64,000 nucleotides of DNA from Deltaproteobacteria bacterium (GTDB lineage Bacteria > Desulfobacterota > Binatia > UBA1149 > JAJCZL01), in contig JAJCZL010000034.1 in assembly GCA_029262415.1 (NCBI GenBank), positions 1-64,000 of the forward strand, in the 5' to 3' direction. Positions within the stretch are counted from its first letter, which is position 1; every line of letters starts with the position of its first letter. The notes beneath the pieces are model-generated. The model ran no database searches. It worked only from the letters and a program-made list of their open reading frames with translations, and was not told the DNA's origin. The translations under genes were made by a program, and so were the position numbers. Shown here one piece after another: positions 61,480 to 64,000 of the stretch.

Positions 61480-61629
61480 GGTTAACCTCCACATGGTCGG
61501 TCTATACCCAGATTCTAACAATATCGTGTGCCGCTAGGCAGCCCCTCAGTATTAATTTTGTACAATCCCCAGGCGAGGGAGGACTAAAGTCTCGTGCGCG
61601 TGCTCCGACTCGCGTAGGATGCCGCTGGT

Positions 61630-62067
61630 ATGCCGACCGACACCACTGTAGAGCGGCCCCTCGCTACGACCACCAAGCCCGCCGGCGTGATCCGTTTTTG
61701 GGCGTCGATCGATCTGGTGGTGACTTCGTTGTTCGTGTTGTTGCCGACCGCCCAGTTGTTCATTGCCGCCCTCTACACGTTGAACGGTACACTCGGCGGC
61801 AACTCGGTTCCGCCGGGGTTCGCTTCGATTCATTGGTTCTTCGTATCGCTGGCAGGCGTGCTCGGTGTGCTCTGGGCGCTGGCGCGCATCAAGGCGCCGA
61901 GCACCTTTCTCGGGGTCGCGGACACGATTGGAAGAAGCGTGGTCGCGCTATTGATTGTCTTCTACGTGGCAGCAGGCGGCGCACCGGTTGCGATGTACCT
62001 GTTTGTGTTCAGTGAACTCGCAGGCGCGGCGCATCAGGCCTGGTCGATTGCCCGCACCGCTGCGTAG
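61630..62067 (+). CDS. Small four-span membrane protein
   Basis: A 145-residue protein with hydrophobic segments near residues 28-48, 67-82, 102-115 and 118-132 (SIDLVVTSLFVLLPTAQLFIAAL, WFFVSLAGVLGVLWALARI, VVALLIVFYVAAGG, VAMYLFVFSELAGAAHQAW). It has a polar loop between the first two. Nothing in it identifies a family. It precedes the flavoprotein gene on the other strand by 4 bases. The start is the ATG at 61630; promoter-like sequence was not confirmed. Confidence 0.65.
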   Translation: MPTDTTVERPLATTTKPAGVIRFWASIDLVVTSLFVLLPTAQLFIAALYTLNGTLGGNSVPPGFASIHWFFVSLAGVLGVLWALARIKAPSTFLGVADTIGRSVVALLIVFYVAAGGAPVAMYLFVFSELAGAAHQAWSIARTAA

Positions 62068-62071
62068 TGGT

Positions 62072-63700
62072 TCAGTCGCGTTCGCGAACCAGCACGCCGG
62101 GGTTCATGATCCCGCGTTCGTCAAGGCTTTGTTTCGCCGCCGCCAGCGCGCGACCGAAACCGTCGGGCCGTTGTTGCTCGTACCATTGGGTATGGTCACG
62201 GCCGATCGCGTGGTGATGGGTGATGGTGCCGCCAAGTCGGATGATCGCCTCGCCCGCGGCGGCCTTGATCTCGTCCCATTGTTCGAGCTGACTCGACGGT
62301 ACGCTCGGCGCCATTACGGTGAAGTAGGGAGCAGGGCCGTCGGGGTAGGCGTGCGTGAACCTGCAGGTGACGGTGCCGGCTCCGCAGATCCTTGCCAACG
62401 CGTCGTCAATTTCGCTGACAATGCCGCGGTGCAACTCTTCGAAACGATTCCAAGTGACGGCCGTCTCGAAGGTCTCTGAGATGTAGCCACAGCCGACGAT
62501 TGCGTCGCGTAAGTATGGTGCGCGAAGGAATGCGTTGCGCCATGCCCCCGCCGCCCCGTCACGTTCTCCTTCTTCGGTTTTCTTGGTGGCACCCGCGCCG
62601 TCGGCCGTTTGACCGCCGCAGTCGCGACAGCATTCGAGCGCCCGCTGCATCCATGCATCTAAGGGATGATCGGCGGATTCAAAACCGACGATCAACACCG
62701 CGTGGCCGGCGTCCCCGGCGCCGTTGGTTTCGGCTTCTGCGGCGTCGAGCAGCCGCAGGTTGGAAGGATACAGGCCCGCCTGTGATACCGCGCGAACGGC
62801 TTGTGCGGCTGCATAAAAGTCGGCGAAACGCACCGAGGCCGACGCACGGAACACCGGTCTGTCCTGCAAACGCATCCAAGCCTCGGTGATCACGCCGAGT
62901 GATCCTTCGGAGCCGATAAACATACGATCAGGGCTCGGGCCTGCGCCCGAGCCGGGTAGGCGACGCGATTCGATCAGACCCGAAGGGGTAAGCACCCTGA
63001 GCGATTCAACGAAATCGTCGATGTGGGTGTACAGAGTGGCGTAGTGGCCGCCCGCACGGGTGGCTATCCATCCTCCGAGAGTCGAGAACTCAAACGATTG
63101 CGGGAAGTGACGCAGCGTCAGCCCGTGGGGTCGCAAACCGTCTTCAAGCGCAGGTCCGAATATTCCCGCCTGAATGCGCGCGGCGCGCGAGACTTCATCG
63201 ATCTCGAGCACCCGGTCCAAGCGCGAGAGGTCGAGTGAGACTGCTCCACGATAGCCGTCGCCGATGCGCGGTTCGACGCCTGCAACCACACTCGATCCGC
63301 CGCCGTATGGAATCACGGCAACACCGGCGTGTGTTGCCCAGTCGAGTACTGCATCGACGTCTTGTTCGTTGCTCGGAAACGCGACAAAGTCCGGCGCGTT
63401 GGTGAAATCGCGGCGAAAGGCGCGCACGATGTCGCGGAACGACTTCCCGTAGGTGTGCGATGCGCGGTCGAAAGGGTGCTCGGAAAACGTGCCGTCGAGA
63501 ATCGGAGGCGAGGCCAGGCGTGGTTTACGCAACTCGATCTCGGCCAGGGTGGGCGGCGACACGATTTCAGGGGCTTGCGTTCCGAACCGTGCTGCGAGCA
63601 AGCCGCCGATCATTTGCTGGTGTTCGCGGTCCGGTGCCTCCTCTTCGTAACCCCAGCCCCAGAACTTTCGCGTGCGGGTTTCGCTCTTAGTGCTGCCCAT
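62072..63700 (-). CDS. FAD-binding oxidase, alkyl-dihydroxyacetonephosphate synthase-like
   Basis: A 542-residue FAD protein of the vanillyl-alcohol-oxidase fold. The FAD-binding domain starts near residue 110 (PDFVAFPSNEQDVDAVLDWA), with VIPYGGGSSVVAGVEPR near residue 135 and GWIATRAGGHYATLYTHIDDFVESLRVLTP near residues 218-247. The C-terminal FTHAYPDGPAPYFTVM and THHHAIGRDH motifs, with the HHH run, match alkylglycerone-phosphate synthases that make ether lipids. ATG 63700 is preferred over a longer frame to 63934, as it gives the family's N-terminal WGWGYEEE opening. The bacterial enzyme could make alkyl ether lipids or be a general oxidase. Confidence 0.88.
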   Translation of the reverse strand: MGSTKSETRTRKFWGWGYEEEAPDREHQQMIGGLLAARFGTQAPEIVSPPTLAEIELRKPRLASPPILDGTFSEHPFDRASHTYGKSFRDIVRAFRRDFTNAPDFVAFPSNEQDVDAVLDWATHAGVAVIPYGGGSSVVAGVEPRIGDGYRGAVSLDLSRLDRVLEIDEVSRAARIQAGIFGPALEDGLRPHGLTLRHFPQSFEFSTLGGWIATRAGGHYATLYTHIDDFVESLRVLTPSGLIESRRLPGSGAGPSPDRMFIGSEGSLGVITEAWMRLQDRPVFRASASVRFADFYAAAQAVRAVSQAGLYPSNLRLLDAAEAETNGAGDAGHAVLIVGFESADHPLDAWMQRALECCRDCGGQTADGAGATKKTEEGERDGAAGAWRNAFLRAPYLRDAIVGCGYISETFETAVTWNRFEELHRGIVSEIDDALARICGAGTVTCRFTHAYPDGPAPYFTVMAPSVPSSQLEQWDEIKAAAGEAIIRLGGTITHHHAIGRDHTQWYEQQRPDGFGRALAAAKQSLDERGIMNPGVLVRERD

Positions 63701-63842
63701 AGGAACAGCATAGTCTCGGGTTGCGCGTTGCGGCAAGTCCTTCGTACTGGGGATACGCCGGCGTACAAGAAATATTCCGGCGTGCAAGAGATGCTTGGGC
63801 CCGAGCCTCGCAAGTTTTCGTGCTGCTGTTATAAGCATATCC

Positions 63843-64000
63843 ATGAATGAATCTCCGCAGTCCAGTGGGTCGCAGCTGGTTGTCGCGCTGTGTACCGCCG
63901 TGTTGTTTAGTGTTGTCGGCGGCTGTGTCACCACCCGATTAGCGGTTCCGGCGCTACCTTCTTCAGCCGACCCTTCGATCGAGATTTCAAACCTTTCGCG
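63843..64000 (+). CDS. Lipoprotein, N-terminal part (cut by window edge)
   Basis: An ATG at 63843 opens a frame to the right edge. The first 28 residues are a lipoprotein signal: hydrophobic LVVALCTAVLFSVVGGC with the lipobox ending at Cys28, followed by VTTRLAVPALPSSADPS. The gene continues beyond the window, so its domains are unknown. It is divergent from the flavoprotein gene with 142 bases between the starts. Confidence 0.7.
   Translation, partial: MNESPQSSGSQLVVALCTAVLFSVVGGCVTTRLAVPALPSSADPSIEISNLS

Noticed and set aside
61501-61580. Promoter elements in the AT-rich gap between the Cys-rich gene and the small membrane protein
   Set aside because: TACAAT and TAGAAT-like hexamers are present, but neither has a convincing -35 partner.

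Overview
The window is a GC-rich, densely packed bacterial chromosome segment carrying about 53 protein-coding genes, two of them cut by the window edges. No rRNA, tRNA, CRISPR array or complete insertion sequence was seen. Gram-negative signs are several lipobox signal peptides, an AsmA-like protein, a YqgE/AlgH protein and a BON-domain lipoprotein. Two luciferase-like (F420-type) oxidoreductases, enoyl-CoA hydratases, a FATP-type acyl-CoA ligase, a Rieske oxygenase, arsenic methylation genes and large HNH proteins together suggest an uncultured deltaproteobacterial-type lineage (Myxococcota or Binatota-like). That placement is inference from gene content only.

Left third (1-20 kb): the tail of an HNH nuclease, moaA and sufT, a DJ-1/PfpI protein, an alkylation-repair pair (Ada/AlkA fusion overlapping ogt), a candidate small gene with its own promoter and terminator, an MFS transporter, a ferritin-like diiron protein, a glycosyltransferase, two tandem paralogous giant membrane proteins, a luciferase-like oxidoreductase, a nuclease lipoprotein, an M20 peptidase, dCTP deaminase and a radical SAM/SPASM-glycosyltransferase pair. 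Several of these look like envelope glycan functions.

Middle (20-45 kb): YqgE, a second luciferase-like enzyme, and a late heme operon (hemD-hemE fusion, a ferrochelatase homologue without the usual catalytic histidine, hemG) divergent from a CBS-pair protein. AsmA-like and DUF255 proteins follow, then divergent arsS and arsM sharing a structured 260-bp control region, an ECF sigma/NrsF-like pair, an SDR and acyl-CoA ligase, pdxH, a TetR regulator with a palindromic site, a carotenoid oxygenase, a BON lipoprotein with a Gly/Tyr-rich tail, enoyl-CoA hydratase, an EEP-family protein, a DUF1499 protein and a soluble histidine kinase.

Right third (45-64 kb): an AddB/AddA-like recombination nuclease pair, a BrnT-like toxin with an HTH antitoxin, a decayed SGNH-type gene end, a 732-residue HNH protein with a duplicated core and a 17-bp tandem repeat at its stop codon, a crotonase, a small protein kinase, a tight catabolic run (Rieske oxygenase, DsbA-like, M20D amidohydrolase, amidase), a 47-cysteine secreted protein with three copies of a cysteine unit, a small membrane protein, an alkyl-DHAP-synthase-like flavoprotein and the start of a lipoprotein. 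The features most worth following up are the ferrochelatase homologue, the arsS/arsM control region, the Cys-rich repeat protein, the tandem membrane giants and the small gene near 5.3 kb.
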